Shown here: in pieces, positions 47,664-59,073 of the stretch | Numbering within the stretch: the first letter of the stretch is position 1 | Layout of the letters: each line of letters begins with the position of its first letter | Assembly (NCBI RefSeq): GCF_002878395.1 | Contig: NC_061115.1 | Span: 51,511,438-51,575,437 of the forward strand | DNA length: 64,000 nt | Reading direction: 5' to 3' | From: Capsicum annuum | Taxonomy: Eukaryota > Streptophyta > Magnoliopsida > Solanales > Solanaceae | Program-made: the position numbers and the translations under genes | Notes under the pieces: generated by a model | Told to the model about the DNA's origin: nothing | What the model saw: only the letters and a program-made list of their open reading frames with translations | Database searches by the model: none

Positions 47664-47932
47664 ACGAGGGGCGGACATACGTGGTTGCCATGGGGTTCAC
47701 CTGAACCCCCTCGGTTAAAAAATTACATTGTATATATATAAGATAGAAAATGTATATTTATGTACGAATATTAATGTTGAACCACATGAAACAAGACACT
47801 TAGATAGCCCAGTGGTGTTATTTGCTCTTCTTGGGCGTTTCCTTCAGCCTACTGTGCGGGTTTGATCCCTGCTAGTGGCTGTTTTTTTTAAATTAAAAAA
47901 AAGCTAGGTGTTGCTGCTATAAAAATAAATAA

Positions 47933-47983
<51 letters not shown>
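47664..47983 (+). repeat. tRNA-like SINE insertion ending in (AAT)n, inside the Mutator-type element
   Basis: tagcccagtgg (47805-47815) fits a pol III A box and ggtttgatccc (47859-47869) fits a B box, 44 bases apart. The unit ends in a perfect AAT repeat (47934-47983). The preceding ggggcggacatacgtgg and ggttcacctgaacccc text recalls another abundant Solanaceae repeat, so the left boundary may be composite. Confidence 0.55.
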
Positions 47984-48083
47984 GACGTCGTTTTAACACA
48001 AAAAGCAAAACTTTGACAGTGCACAAATATGACCTTTAACTATTCAAAACTGCATAAATATAACCTCTCTCCAAGTCAGCTCT

Positions 48084-48146
48084 TTTAACGACATGGCACC
48101 GTGTGATTGGATTGCTCTTTTAACGACATGGCACCGTGTGATTGGA
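48084..48146. repeat. short tandem duplication (~36 bp) in the Mutator-type element
   Basis: gctcttttaacgacatggca with the following ccgtgtgattggatt occurs twice in a row, nearly identical. It lies between the SINE and the right arm. Confidence 0.8.
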
Positions 48147-48635
48147 TTACCTTTCCACGTAGGCGCGAGTGAGACTCACGCATGGGGTTGCAAAGTCGGA
48201 GGTCATATTTGTTCAGATTTTGAATAGTTAAAGGTCTTATTTGTGCACTATCAAAATTTAAGGTCAAAATTATAATTTGGTGTCAAATTTAAAGCATTTT
48301 TATGTATTAGCTCAAAAGACTACGGTGCGTGATAGTTGTGGTGATGGGAAGGGGGAGGGGTCTATGGGTATTCTCTTACTATAGTGTAACATTAGAAATG
48401 CACCAAGATAGGTAAATGAAGCTTGATACGACGTATAAAATTAGGATGGATGTTCCATGGACTGAAGGGAGGAATGAACTGACAATAGACTAGAGAAAGG
48501 GGGTCAAGTGAAATATCTTGAAAGTGAACTTTGGTTTAATTTGTTGTTTCCTTGGAAATTCATTCCTCCTCGTCTTCATTTTTATGGACTCTTTTATTTA
48601 TGTAAGAAACGTGCTCGACTATATTATAGTTCTGG

Positions 48636-49196
48636 GTGTTTGGTTGCAGGGATTAGGTGGATTATTCCGATTTAAATTTTAAAATCAAACTTATCTCATA
48701 TTTGATTGAAAGTAATAGCTAAAGTTGCGATTTTTGTTTCACCTAAGAATGTGTGTCTAATGATCAATGAAATGGATTGAGACCTTGAGGTCTCGGATTC
48801 AAATTTCAGTAGAGACAAAAAAATACTATGTGATTTTTCTTGTATGTCCTAATAGGTATTCCGTAAATTTAATCAAGGTGCGCAAAAGTTAGTCCGTACA
48901 ATATAATTATAAAAAATATGATACCATTTTTATACAAAGATCTTAAATAACTTATCCCTTATAAAAAGTGAGATAATTTATCCAGATTATAATTTTAATA
49001 TCAAAATTATGATTCTACAATATTCTGATATTAAACCAAACGACCCCTTAAACTATATACCATCGCTAATAATTTACTATTGAAATCCTAGTAATAATTT
49101 TAATCTCAAAACTATGATTCTACAGTATTCTGATATTAAACCAAACGACCCCTTAAACTAAATACCATCACTAATAATTTACTATTGAAATCCTAG
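48636..49196. mobile_element. MITE-like element interrupted by a SINE, right end duplicated
   Basis: The left end tgggtgtttggttgcaggga and the right-end text ttaaaccaaacgacccctta form an imperfect terminal inverted repeat (GGGTGTTTGGTT against GGGGTCGTTTGGTT). The right end occurs twice because of a 105-bp tandem duplication (48987-49091 and 49092-49196). The target duplication could not be fixed. Confidence 0.55.
48745..48917 (+). repeat. Solanaceae-type tRNA-derived SINE
   Basis: ttgaggtctcggattcaaat is a degenerate B-box region. The 3' part aataggtattccgtaaattt and caaggtgcgcaaaagttagt resembles the conserved 3' end of a common Solanaceae SINE family (ggtatcccgt...gtcgaggtgcgc). It sits inside the MITE-like element. 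Confidence 0.7.
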
Positions 49197-49929
49197 TGAA
49201 TTTAACGTGGGAGTGGGACTATTGGATTTTGATCAATTGGGAGGCAGCCGAAAATTTTGTGTCACAAAATTAAACAATGATGTTTCTCTCAAGCCATATA
49301 TACCTTTACTAGATGTCAAGGATCCGTGTCAGCACAAGCCTAATATATGTTATTTTTTAGGGAAAAAAATATTCTGTAGCATTTTTTAAAACAAATAGCC
49401 CAAGTTTGATATTTTTCCAAAAAGTGATTAGTCAGGTATACTATTTCCACTAATATTTCAATTTTTTTCTTTGCTATAAATTTTTTAACTGAAAAAATAT
49501 TTTTCTTTTTTTATTGTCTAGAAATAATAATTAAATATAATTATATAAAAATAATATAATTATTATGTAGAATATAATATAATTATTATGTAGAATATGT
49601 ATCTATATAAGATATATGTATAGAAGTTGTATAGTTCTATCAAATATGTATATGTATAAAATATATAAAAAATATATAGAAAGTGTATAAAAATTATATA
49701 ATTGTTATATAAAATGTGTAATAAAAAAAATACAATTATTGTATAAATTGTGTATCGAAACTGTATAATTTTCATATAGAATATGTATATGTGTAAGATA
49801 TGTATAGAAACTGTATAGAAGGTGTGCAGAAATGGTATAGAACAAGCTAGCAAATTGAAATGGCTAGAAACTGGAATTTAAATTCCATGATTATTTTCGT
49901 GGAAATAGTTTACTTTGAAATGTCGCTTT
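49197..49929. other. AT-rich DNA with degenerate GTATA-type repeats
   Basis: Region 49560-49850 is built from variants of atatgtatagaa and tgtataa. The block aaatagcccaagtttg (about 49390) with gtggaaatagtttac (about 49900) may mark the ends of an old DNA element. No gene is supported. Confidence 0.5.
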
Positions 49930-51119
49930 TGTCCTTTCCTCTATTTTTTAATCTCAATTTATGTGATATGAATAAAATTTAGATAATCAATCATATTTTT
50001 GATATGTTTTAGATATTCTAAGTTGTTAATTGTCGTAATTTATAATACATTTTATGTAATTTTTAAATAATACATGTTACTCTCCTTATTCATACTTTTG
50101 TGGCATCGCTAGCCAATTATATTTGTAAAATAGTTTAAGTTTTTAATTATTGAGATTTATAATACCTTTTTTCTATTCCAATTTAAGTGACACTGATATA
50201 ATTTTTAGAGTCAACCAAATTATTATTACTTTAAGTTTTTAACTATTGTAATTTATAATACTTTTTATGTGATTTTCAAAAAATACATGTTACTCTCCTT
50301 GTCCAAACTATTGTGCCATTGATGTTCAATTAACTTTTAACAATTCAATTTAAGTGACACTGATATAATTTTATTAGTCAACCAAATATTTTATATCTTT
50401 TAATTTTTTTAAGTTGTAAATTATTATGATATATCGTATCTTTTACGTATTCTTTTGGAATATATAATAGATTAATTTTTTTAAGATATTTTAATTTATA
50501 ATACTTTTTATGTAAGTTTTAAATAATATATGTTACTCTTTTTGTCCAAAATTTTATGGCATTGATAGTCAATTATATTTTAAAAATAATTTAATTTTTT
50601 AATTCATGTGATTTATAGTATTTTTTTCTTCTATTTCAATTTAAATGGCAATGATATAATTTTGAGAGTTAGAAAAATATTTTATATATTTTAAATTTTT
50701 TAAGTTATTAATTATTGTGATTTAGAGAATTTTTTTTTTTGAAATATATAACAAATTAAAAAATAATACAAACAAATTAAAATGGATGAAAAAAATAAAG
50801 GCAAGGGAAAGGTCCAATGAAGTTGTTTTGAAGCATACATATTGAATTTTACATATTTTAAGTTGTTAATTATTGTGATGTATAATATCTTTTACGTATT
50901 TTTTCTGAAATACATGGCAGATTAATTTTTTTAAAAAATATTTTAAGTTGTTAACTATTGTAATTAATAATATTTTTTATTAATATTCAAATAATATATG
51001 TTACTTTCTTTATCCAAAATTTTGTGGCATTGATATTTAATTATATTTTTTAAATAATTTAATTTTCTTATTATTGTGGTTTATAATACTTTTTCTTCAT
51101 TTTTCATTTAAGTAACACA
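49930..51119. repeat. diverged tandem array (four or more units)
   Basis: The landmark atgttactctccttgtccaaa with the following ttgtggcattgata text recurs near 50085, 50288, 50529 and 50999. Between copies are taatttataatactttttatg and ccaatttaagtgacac. Unit lengths vary from about 200 to 470 bp, so the array has suffered deletions. Confidence 0.65.
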
Positions 51120-51560
51120 ATGCTTAGGTGTCCATACTAATTAATTAGGGGTAATATAGTCAAATCACAATTGAAGCAGTGAAGTAGACATGGCTTAAAT
51201 GACTTATAATAACTAACTAGAAGTGATATAAAAAAATTATTATAAAAACATACTGGTGGGCAAAAAAATAAGTGGACCTCATATAAGATGTCAAATTAAT
51301 TTAACATTAAATATTATTAATTTTTTAATACTTAGATGACTTTATAATAATTTTTTAAAATTATTTTTTTAATACTTAGATAACTTATAATAATTAATTA
51401 GAGGTGATATAGTAAATTATGATTGAAGCAGCTGAAGCAAACATGTCATCAAATGTATATTTTACTTTTTGTTATTAAATATTATTAATTTTTTAATATG
51501 TAAATGACATTTAATAATTAATTAGGGGGTGATATAGTAAAATTACAAAGCAAACAGCTA
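51120..51560. repeat. diverged repeats of a ttaggggtgatatagtaaa unit
   Basis: aattaattaggggtaatata (about 51140) recurs as attagaggtgatatagtaaa (about 51398) and attagggggtgatatagtaa (about 51521), each preceded by taatacttagatgac-like text and partly followed by attgaagcag. Confidence 0.65.
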
Positions 51561-51786
51561 AGCGATCGGCAAGCAGGATGATTGGAATTCTCTCTCTCAT
51601 TCACTCTTGTTATATAAAGTAATTATTCATGGTACTTTTTATATTATTTTTCAAATAATTATTCAAATTTATGCAATGCCGCAAGAGTTTTGAGAAGTAA
51701 GCGATTATTTCATCATGCCTTTTAAATGTTTTTAAATTAATTATTGTAATATATAGTATTTTTTACATAAATTTTAAATAGATATA

Positions 51787-52520
51787 AGTAGTTCTAGAAA
51801 ATCTCTCAAATAACAATATGTAGAATTTTGAGGAGTTTGGTTGTTATTTTTGAATTTTCTTAAATACTAATAAGTGAAACTTCGAGGAACTTAGTTGTCA
51901 TTTTAGAAACTCCTCAAATAATAATAAATGAAACTTTGAGGAGCTTAATTTTCATTTTTGAAAAAACGACCCTAAGCTTCTCTATTCATATACTCCCTTC
52001 GTTTAAAAAAAATGACCTACTTTGACTTGACAGAAATTTTTAAAAAATAAATAATACTTTTGAATCTTGTGATCTTAAATTAAATTTCTGTCAAATGTAC
52101 CAAAATACCTTTAATCTTGTGGTCCTAAACATGTCATGTGGAAAGTTGAAATTAAAATACTGCTAAAAAGGAAAAGGGATCATTCTTTTTCAAATGAATT
52201 AAAAAGAAAAATAGGCCTTTTTTTTTTTTTAAACAGAGGGAGTAAGTAATTCTAGAAAAGTCCTCAAATAATAATAAGTAGGATTTTAAAGAACTTGGGT
52301 GTTATTTTTAAATTTCTTAAATGCTAACAAATGGAACTTGTGAAGCTTAGTTGTCATTTTAGAAGCTTCTCAAATAAAAATAAATAAAATTTTAAGAAGC
52401 TTAGTAGTCATTTTTTAAAATAAATATAAATAATTTTTAAGAAGTCCTCAAATAATAATAAATGAAACTTTGAGAAACTTAATTGTCATTTTGAATAAAA
52501 CAATCCTAAACTCCTCATTC
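51787..52520. repeat. duplicated minisatellite-like segment split by a MITE
   Basis: The unit ctcaaataataataa, tgaaactttgaggaactta, gttgtcattttagaa recurs at ~50-60 bp spacing. Larger copies starting gtagttctagaaaa (51787) and gtaattctagaaaa (about 52245) lie on both sides of the Stowaway element. Confidence 0.72.
51993..52242. mobile_element. Stowaway-type MITE (250 bp, TA target)
   Basis: The left end is CTCCCTTCGTTTAAAAAAAA and the right end, reversed, is CTCCCTCTGTTTAAAAAAAA. TA flanks both sides (51991-51992 and 52243-52244). This is the terminal consensus and target of Tc1/mariner-like Stowaway elements. Confidence 0.85.
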
Positions 52521-52540
52521 AGTCTTCATTCACTCTTACT

Positions 52541-52625
52541 TAGACCTGTCAAACAGGCCAGGCTGACCTGACCCGGCCCACTTACAAAAATCGGCCCGAT
52601 CAACCCACGGACTGTAGGGTACCGA
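52541..52625 (+). mobile_element. left-end fragment of a second hAT element
   Basis: tagacctgtcaaacaggcca followed by tgacctgacccggccc, tcggcccgatcaaccc and gactgtagggt parallels 1481-1570 of the complete hAT (taaagatgtcaaacgggccg ... cggctgtagggt). No right end follows. Confidence 0.7.
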
Positions 52626-53609
52626 ATCTCAAATCGATTTATTTTTGATTTTTGATTTTAATGAAACTTGGGAGTCCAATTTGATTGTTTGAATTGGTTT
52701 GTCATAAATATATTAGCTTGCAAGCGTGTTGGTATAATGATACCAAGTGGTAAATGCCTTAATGAATGACGCCTGGATTAATAGACTGATTTATGTGTAA
52801 ATTATTTCAATTTGGACTTAATAGAGGTTGTGCAGCTCATTGTGAAGGTGTAAGTCCTGGAAAAACGAATACTGGAAAACACACTTTCTAGTATTGGGGG
52901 CCTATATGACCATGTGCTTGATGTATAATTGATATATATATTCGGGATGACTATTGCCTTGGTGAATTTAGTTTTCCCTCGATTCGTGCGGCTAACATGC
53001 ACTGCGACCCTTTCAGTAGGGGGAGGTGAACCCATGTAGCCTATGGATTTAATGGATTTAATCACTCATGTTCATAAACCTTTACCTTATCCTGACATCC
53101 TATATATGTAAATATAAATGTGTTCATGTGGTTTGACTTATTTTATCACTTTCTCTAAGTTACATGTTAGTGGTTATCCACTGACCGTCCTAGGACGCTA
53201 CATCATTTCATGATGTAGGATCCGAAGATATTTCTGTTGCTCCTGTGCAGCGTTAGGTAGTTGAGCACGTTTGTTGAGTTGCTGTGAAGTAGTGAGCCTC
53301 CATCCTTCAGAAGGCCTTATCATTTCATTATTCTTTCCTTATTGATTGAGTACTTTTGGATTCTTTTGGTCATAGTTGGGGACATTTCCTGACTTAGATG
53401 TTATTCTTGTTTTAGAGGCTATTGTGGACAAATGTGGGTTGGTTGTTGTTTGACTCCTAGTCTTTTTTTGAGTTATTTTTTCATCTTTTGGATACTATTT
53501 AATTGGCTTTTACATTGTTACTGTTATTTATGTGCTCTTGAGGTTAGGCTATGGGGGTGGTCGGGCTTGAGATGCCCATCACGATCAGACCCTGGTTCGG
53601 GTCGTGACA
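52626..53609 (+). repeat. gypsy LTR fragment (3' part)
   Basis: It ends ccctggttcgggtcgtgaca at 53609, the same end as the E1-type LTR in element orientation (compare 8421 reversed). cagtagggggaggtgaaccc near 53010 and ggacatttcctga near 53380 are typical of the R/U5 part. No primer site follows and the 5' LTR end is absent, so it is a truncated solo LTR. Confidence 0.68.
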
Positions 53610-55126
53610 AATTTATTATGAAGATAAAGAGATATGAAAATAATTTTTAAAAAATAAAATAATTAAAAAATAAAAAAAACCCAAAAAGAAGAAAAGTATA
53701 AATAGGATCCTTAGCCAAAGAGAGATGCCACATCACCTTATCTTGATTCACTTTTTATTAATATACATAGATTAACATACGTACTCATGTGATGCACGAA
53801 TAAAATTTAACTATTATTTTAAATTATTTTCTATTGAAATGTCTCGTTCCAATATGTTAAATTATATTGCCTTAAAAAAGTTTAAGTATCATATTATTTG
53901 TCAATAAAAAATAATTTTTAAAAAGACAAATCTACCCCTACCCATCCCCCCTCTTCAATTTAAAAAATAATAAACTATTTAATATTAAATAATTATTAAT
54001 TTTATTATTGGGCTTTTACCTTTATATTTTTAATAAATCAAGACATGTAATTACATTCTTTGCCTTTATTTTAATTTTTTCAATCTGTCAATTTAACTTC
54101 AACAATTAACTATACTTTTTCATAAAAAGGTTTTATCTTTCAATTTCATTTAAAAAACACTTAATTATGTCAATTAAAAAACCTCTAGTTCCAAAAAGTA
54201 AATTTCACTCCTTAATTCGATAAATAAAACACATACAATTTACTATTTTTAAAATTTTTCAAACAAAGTTCAATTGTTCATATTTCATTGTTAGATTTTA
54301 TCATTAATATTTTTAATTATTTTATTTATACTTATCATTATATATTCTAAATAAATTTAATTTAAATTTCTCATACCACTCTTAAAATCATCAACCCCAC
54401 GCCCGATTTCTTTTTTTAACTTTTTAGTCTTCTTCTTACCGTACCCCCAACTCGCCCTCCCAACTCCCCCCAATAGATAAAAAATATGTTATTTATTTTA
54501 TTAAAAATAATTTTCGTAACATCACCTACCCCACCATGAAACTCCCTCCCTTCGAAAAAAAATATTTTATTTTTACTTTTAGAAAAAAAAAAATTTAAAT
54601 CTATTTTTCTAGCCCCAAAAAATTTTGAACTCTTTAATTTATATTTTTTAAGAATCTTTTGTCCTACCCCGACCCCCAACTCCCACCTACATTCACCACC
54701 GCTACCCTCACCCCCTGCCTCCACTTAGAACACCGCTTACCCCTGCCTTACATATCCCACTCCACTTCAGCCATATGCACGACTTTATCCCTATTTATTT
54801 TTATTGTTTAGTATTATATATACATAAATGTTTTTGAAAAATATCTTTTATTTGTGTCATAAACATAAAAACATAAGTAAGAAACAATTTATTTTCTTAA
54901 AAAATATTTTTCATGAAAATTATATGCCTCCATACTGAACACATGCATAAAACTATTGGAAAAACCCACTAATAAAAGATAAGAATGATGGTAAACAAAA
55001 TCTTAAACTTTTTTTTAGTACATAGGAAAATTATCAGTACTATTTTGTAGAACCAAAAACATATTTGTTTTATAGCTTAAAATGATCAAGATCTATGAAT
55101 CTAGAATGTATGAATAGATGAAAAGT
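53610..55126. other. AT-rich intergenic DNA
   Basis: Homopolymer-rich sequence with a pyrimidine-rich stretch at 54420-54740. No gene, RNA or transposon end is supported. Confidence 0.5.
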
Positions 55127-57027
55127 TGTCACAATCCAAAAACTAAGGGTCACGATGGCACTTATAGCAGCTAAGCCTTGACAAGTAAGCCAATCACCCA
55201 AACTACATATTAAATAAGAAAACAACACCGAAATCTCGAGGCAAGACTTCTAGAACAAACTCAAACCATACATGTACAATAATAGCAAAAGTTTGCATAA
55301 TAATAATACCATAAACTATTCCAAAACCCGGTGTCACAGTGTAAGAACAATCTATATACCTCTCGAAGTCTAAAAATACATCTGATGATCCAAAAGAAGC
55401 TACAAATTTGATTCTGAATATAAGTTAAGACATAAACTAGATAAAGTGAGGTGGGAGGTCAACTCTGGAAGCATAGAGCGCCACCTACCTTGAATATATC
55501 AAATCACTATCTGAACTCAACTACTGTGTGTCACACTCGAACCTAAATCTACACCGAAAGGGCACAATACGAATCAATACGATCCACTTATACTCAATAG
55601 GTATAATAGATCGACTAAGAAAGTAGAAAATAAAGTATATAAATATATACTATGAGCACGTCACTTGCGTTAAGAAAATGTCCCAAATGGTAGCTCACAC
55701 CATCTCCACTAATATTTCTAAATATATCACATAAACTAGACACAAATAGGAATAGAATTACATAGTATATATACATCAAAGAAAACACAAAATCACAGCA
55801 CTAAAGAGGCACAATTTATGAAAAGCAATGATTATGATAATGATGATGAAGATGATATGTCCCAGGTTATCACATAACCTTCATATACACCTATACTTCT
55901 TCCAAGTAGGACCCATGGAGGTTCCCAACCCCTATACAATCGCAATAACCAATCCTAGTCTCAATAGCCATATCTCTTCTCTGGCTCGTGGAATACGACA
56001 GAGGGTTTTTAAAGGTGTCATGTTTCTGTTAGAAAAATCAATATTTCCACACTAGTATCAATGTCTCATAAATGTATGTATGATACGATGTTGTGATTCT
56101 CATGACCAAACAAGAATGAGAATCTCAAATCCAACTAATATACACGTAAGTGAGCCAAAAATCCACTAAATAGGACAATCATCCATGATCCAATATAAGC
56201 TATATACCATTAAAGAGTGAAATATGCAATTAGTATATCATTGATACGGTAAAATCCCAACTTAGGCATTTCTACTAGGAAGAAAACAATCAAATGTATA
56301 CAAGAAGCCAATAATATCAGATAAGACCCCCCACACGAGCCACGCATAACAATTATTATCTCAAACCATCAATAACAATAATATAACTCCCCGCATGGGC
56401 ACACAACAGTACTAATACTATTTCCATAATTCATTCCCATACCCGTAACATGTTTTTATATAAGATATTAACTACCCAGCCAGTCTGAAGAAAGTTAAGT
56501 CATAGCCTACCTCTAATGATGATAGCCCGGTCTTAAGCCTTCAATCACGAAGCCTTCCCCTCTTGAATGTCCTCAAAACCAACAAAAATATACCAATATA
56601 GAATCTATATGTTAAATAAAAGCCAATGATACTCATATTACCCATTTTTGATCGGGGTCAAAACGGACCCTCAAAATGAATTTTTAAAAAGAAAGGGTAA
56701 AACCAAAATTCTTATTTATGAAAACTATACCCATGATTAAAGAAAGACATAGAAGAAAACCCAAGTGGAAATGGGCTGAAATTGTGGTTTAAACTAAGGA
56801 AACACTATTTTAGGCCTTTCAGACCAAAATTCCAAACTTTTACTTTAAAAATCATAAAATTATGGGTTTTAGATGACAAGAATCGACGTAAAATAGTTGA
56901 ATAGTTATTCAGAGCTTACCCAAGATTGAAAAAGGAAGAACTCCCCCCAAAACCCTTTAACCCGAAGCTCAAAACCTCAAAAATAGAAGAAAATGAGAAA
57001 AAAGAGTTTTTATACTACTTAGGCATG
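55127..57027 (-). repeat. G 3' LTR, 5' end deleted
   Basis: The plus strand starts tgtcacaatccaaaaactaa and aligns throughout with 59074-60957, for example cagctaagccttgacaagta in one and cggctaagccttgacaagta in the other. Its U3 upstream of the TATA region has been deleted. Confidence 0.85.
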
Positions 57028-58881
57028 TCTATAATGATCAGATCTACTCAAGTCTCACCCCCGGCGAAGATCGCAACACAAGATCAGTACACCCCATCTA
57101 CCGCTAAAGGGTGTCCTACAAAGTTAGATATATGGATAGGCACATCAAGAGGCTCACTAGCATAATCAAAACCTAAAACAAAATATACAGACACATCAGA
57201 GAAAGTCTATCCCAAATCCAACAACACAAATGCATATCTGAAGCAACTAGGAATGATATCTGTGATAACAATGTTGGAAGCCTCTATCCCACGTTTGGCA
57301 GGCATAGCATAGAATTGTCCATGTTTAATACCAAACTGAGTATCCTCATGACCACTACCATATTTTCCACTACCTTTGCCCTGTGCACTTCTAGTAGTAC
57401 CTTTAACTCTCTGAGGGTCACCTTTCACTGTTGATATAGGAGTAAATATGAAAACACTATAGGGACAATCCTTGGCCAAATAAATAAACCCATCACACAC
57501 ATAGCAAACTCTGCAGCAGAACTCAATAGAAGGTGGTATGGCTGAGCTAGAATAACTACCCAAGAATGACGCTAACTATTTGAAGTTGCTGAACCAGAAG
57601 ACCTACTACATGAACCCTGGATGGCTGCTTGTACTAATCTTCCATGATACCCATGGGATATCTAAAATCTCCGTCTCTAGGAGTGTGACCACTGAACTTG
57701 CCTTGATAATGCACCCCTTTGGCACCTCTCTGAGAAGCTCAAAGAATAAACGCAGTCATTTTTACATGATCCTCTATACAATGAAATGATGCCCCTGACA
57801 CCATCATCTGGGTAGTAGCTAACTGAAGTGAAACGTCTAATCCCTTTATGAACTTATGAATTTTCTCAAACTCGATGGAAATTCTGGCAATAAAGTATTT
57901 AGATAAGGCATGGAAACATGCCTCATAATCTGCAAAATTTATGTAGCCCTTCTCCAAGTGATCAAACTCTTCTCTCATCTAATCCCTCAAAATATATGGC
58001 ATAAGCCTATCCAAAAAAGCCTTAGCAAACAAATTGTAAGTCATATCTGGTAAACCCACAGGTATGCAACTAACAAATGACCTCTATAAATCCCTGGTTA
58101 CATCTCTTAACTGGTTGGTAGTGTAAGCAACCCCATAGACTCAAGCAATCCAAGGTTATGCAATTTCTCTCGATAATCAATCAAGAACTCGTAGGCATCC
58201 TCACCCGCAACACTACTGAACTTAGGTGGAACCAAGTGAGTGAATCTTGTAAACCTCTTTTTATCCTCAAAAGACATAACTGTAACCATAAAAATAAAAG
58301 GCATAATAAATATGGCTAGCTGAGACCCCGCCTGAGTGGGTAACATATATGAAAGTTGAACCCTGATCTCGAAATACCATACTCAAATGCTGGCATAAAA
58401 GGAGGAACAACATTCGGAGTCTGAAGAGTATCATAAGAAGATGTCGGAACCAGTGAAAGAACCACACTCAGAGCTGGAAGAACATTATCAGTAGACTATG
58501 GAATAGATAAAGTACAATACTCGAATTTAAAAAAACAACATAAGTAGACTCTAGCTTCAATAAAGATACAATACTCGAAGCTAGAGGAATACTAGGTACA
58601 ATTAGAGGAACACCCTCAAAATAAGTCAGCAAACAAATCAATAACCCCTTTGAAATTTGGGTAGAAGAACTCTGTAGAACCTGAGTAGGTCCCATATCTC
58701 TAGAATGCTTAGCTAGAGGCTGAGGGGAGATCCCCTTAGTACTACCTCTAGAAGGGGTAGATCCTCATGCTTATCCTCTAACTCAGCCTCATTCACGACC
58801 CATAACTCGTCCCCTAGATTGGGCTCTCTTCTTAAATGATGGCTCAACATCCCTAGCCTCACGAGATCTAATCCTCACCAT
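57023..58881 (-). pseudogene. G gag and protease start, broken
   Basis: The start at 58881 reads MVRIRSREARDVEPSFKKRA. Gag capsid blocks are RFTHLVPPKFSSVAGEDAYE and FLIDYREKLHNLGLLES (about 58150-58240), then DHLEKGYINFADYEACFHAL (about 57930). A knuckle-like CYVCDGFIYLAKDCP (about 57490) keeps the Cys residues but lacks the His. The protease active-site area IIPSCFRYAFVLLDLG is interrupted by a stop at about 57206, and the remnant ends at VDLIIIDM. Frameshifts separate the blocks. Confidence 0.85.
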
Positions 58882-59058
58882 CTACATAGGCAAAAGTAAA
58901 ACACGATTTAGAACACAAGGTATGAAAGATCCGCACGATAAGGAATAAAATAAAGAATTTTCCTAATGATATCTCAAAGATAGATACAAATATATACATA
59001 CCGATCTACGAGACTCTACCATCCTATTCTTACACTGATGAGAGCAATAAATGTAGTA

Positions 59059-59071
59059 GCTCTGATATCAA
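59059..59071 (-). other. G primer-binding site
   Basis: On the minus strand TTGATATCAGAGC directly follows the 5' LTR end GTCGTGACA, close to the initiator tRNA-Met site TGGTATCAGAGC. Confidence 0.78.
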
Positions 59072-59073
59072 TT

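Larger units (their letters stand above)
47015..48313. mobile_element. Mutator-type non-autonomous element with long terminal inverted repeats
   Basis: The left arm starts GAATTAATACATAAAAATG and the right arm, reversed, starts GAGCTAATACATAAAAATG. The arms stay similar for about 110 bp (cacaaatatgacctttaact occurs in both). The flanks are AAAAGATTA (47006-47014) and AAAAGACTA (48314-48322), a 9-bp duplication with one difference, as expected for MULEs. Left-arm text recurs at about 47195-47285 as an internal duplication. There is no transposase. A SINE-like unit lies inside. Confidence 0.82.

Noticed and set aside
47805..47869. tRNA gene
   Set aside because: Pol III A and B boxes are present, but no cloverleaf can be formed and the unit ends in an AAT tail, so it is a SINE.
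48540..48600. Possible LINE zinc-finger (zf-RVT) fragment, FPWKFIPPRLHFYGLF
   Set aside because: Only about 16 residues resemble the family and no other LINE sequence is nearby.
49207..49389. 60-residue ORF starting MGVGLLDFDQLGG
   Set aside because: No family recognised, no splice sites or second exon, and it lies among repeats.
49563..49853. 96-residue Ile/Tyr/Phe-rich minus-strand ORF
   Set aside because: Produced by degenerate GTATA repeats; low complexity and no start context or domain.
54416..54724. 102-residue minus-strand ORF
   Set aside because: Composition follows the pyrimidine-rich strand; Lys/Phe/Gly runs and no recognisable motif.
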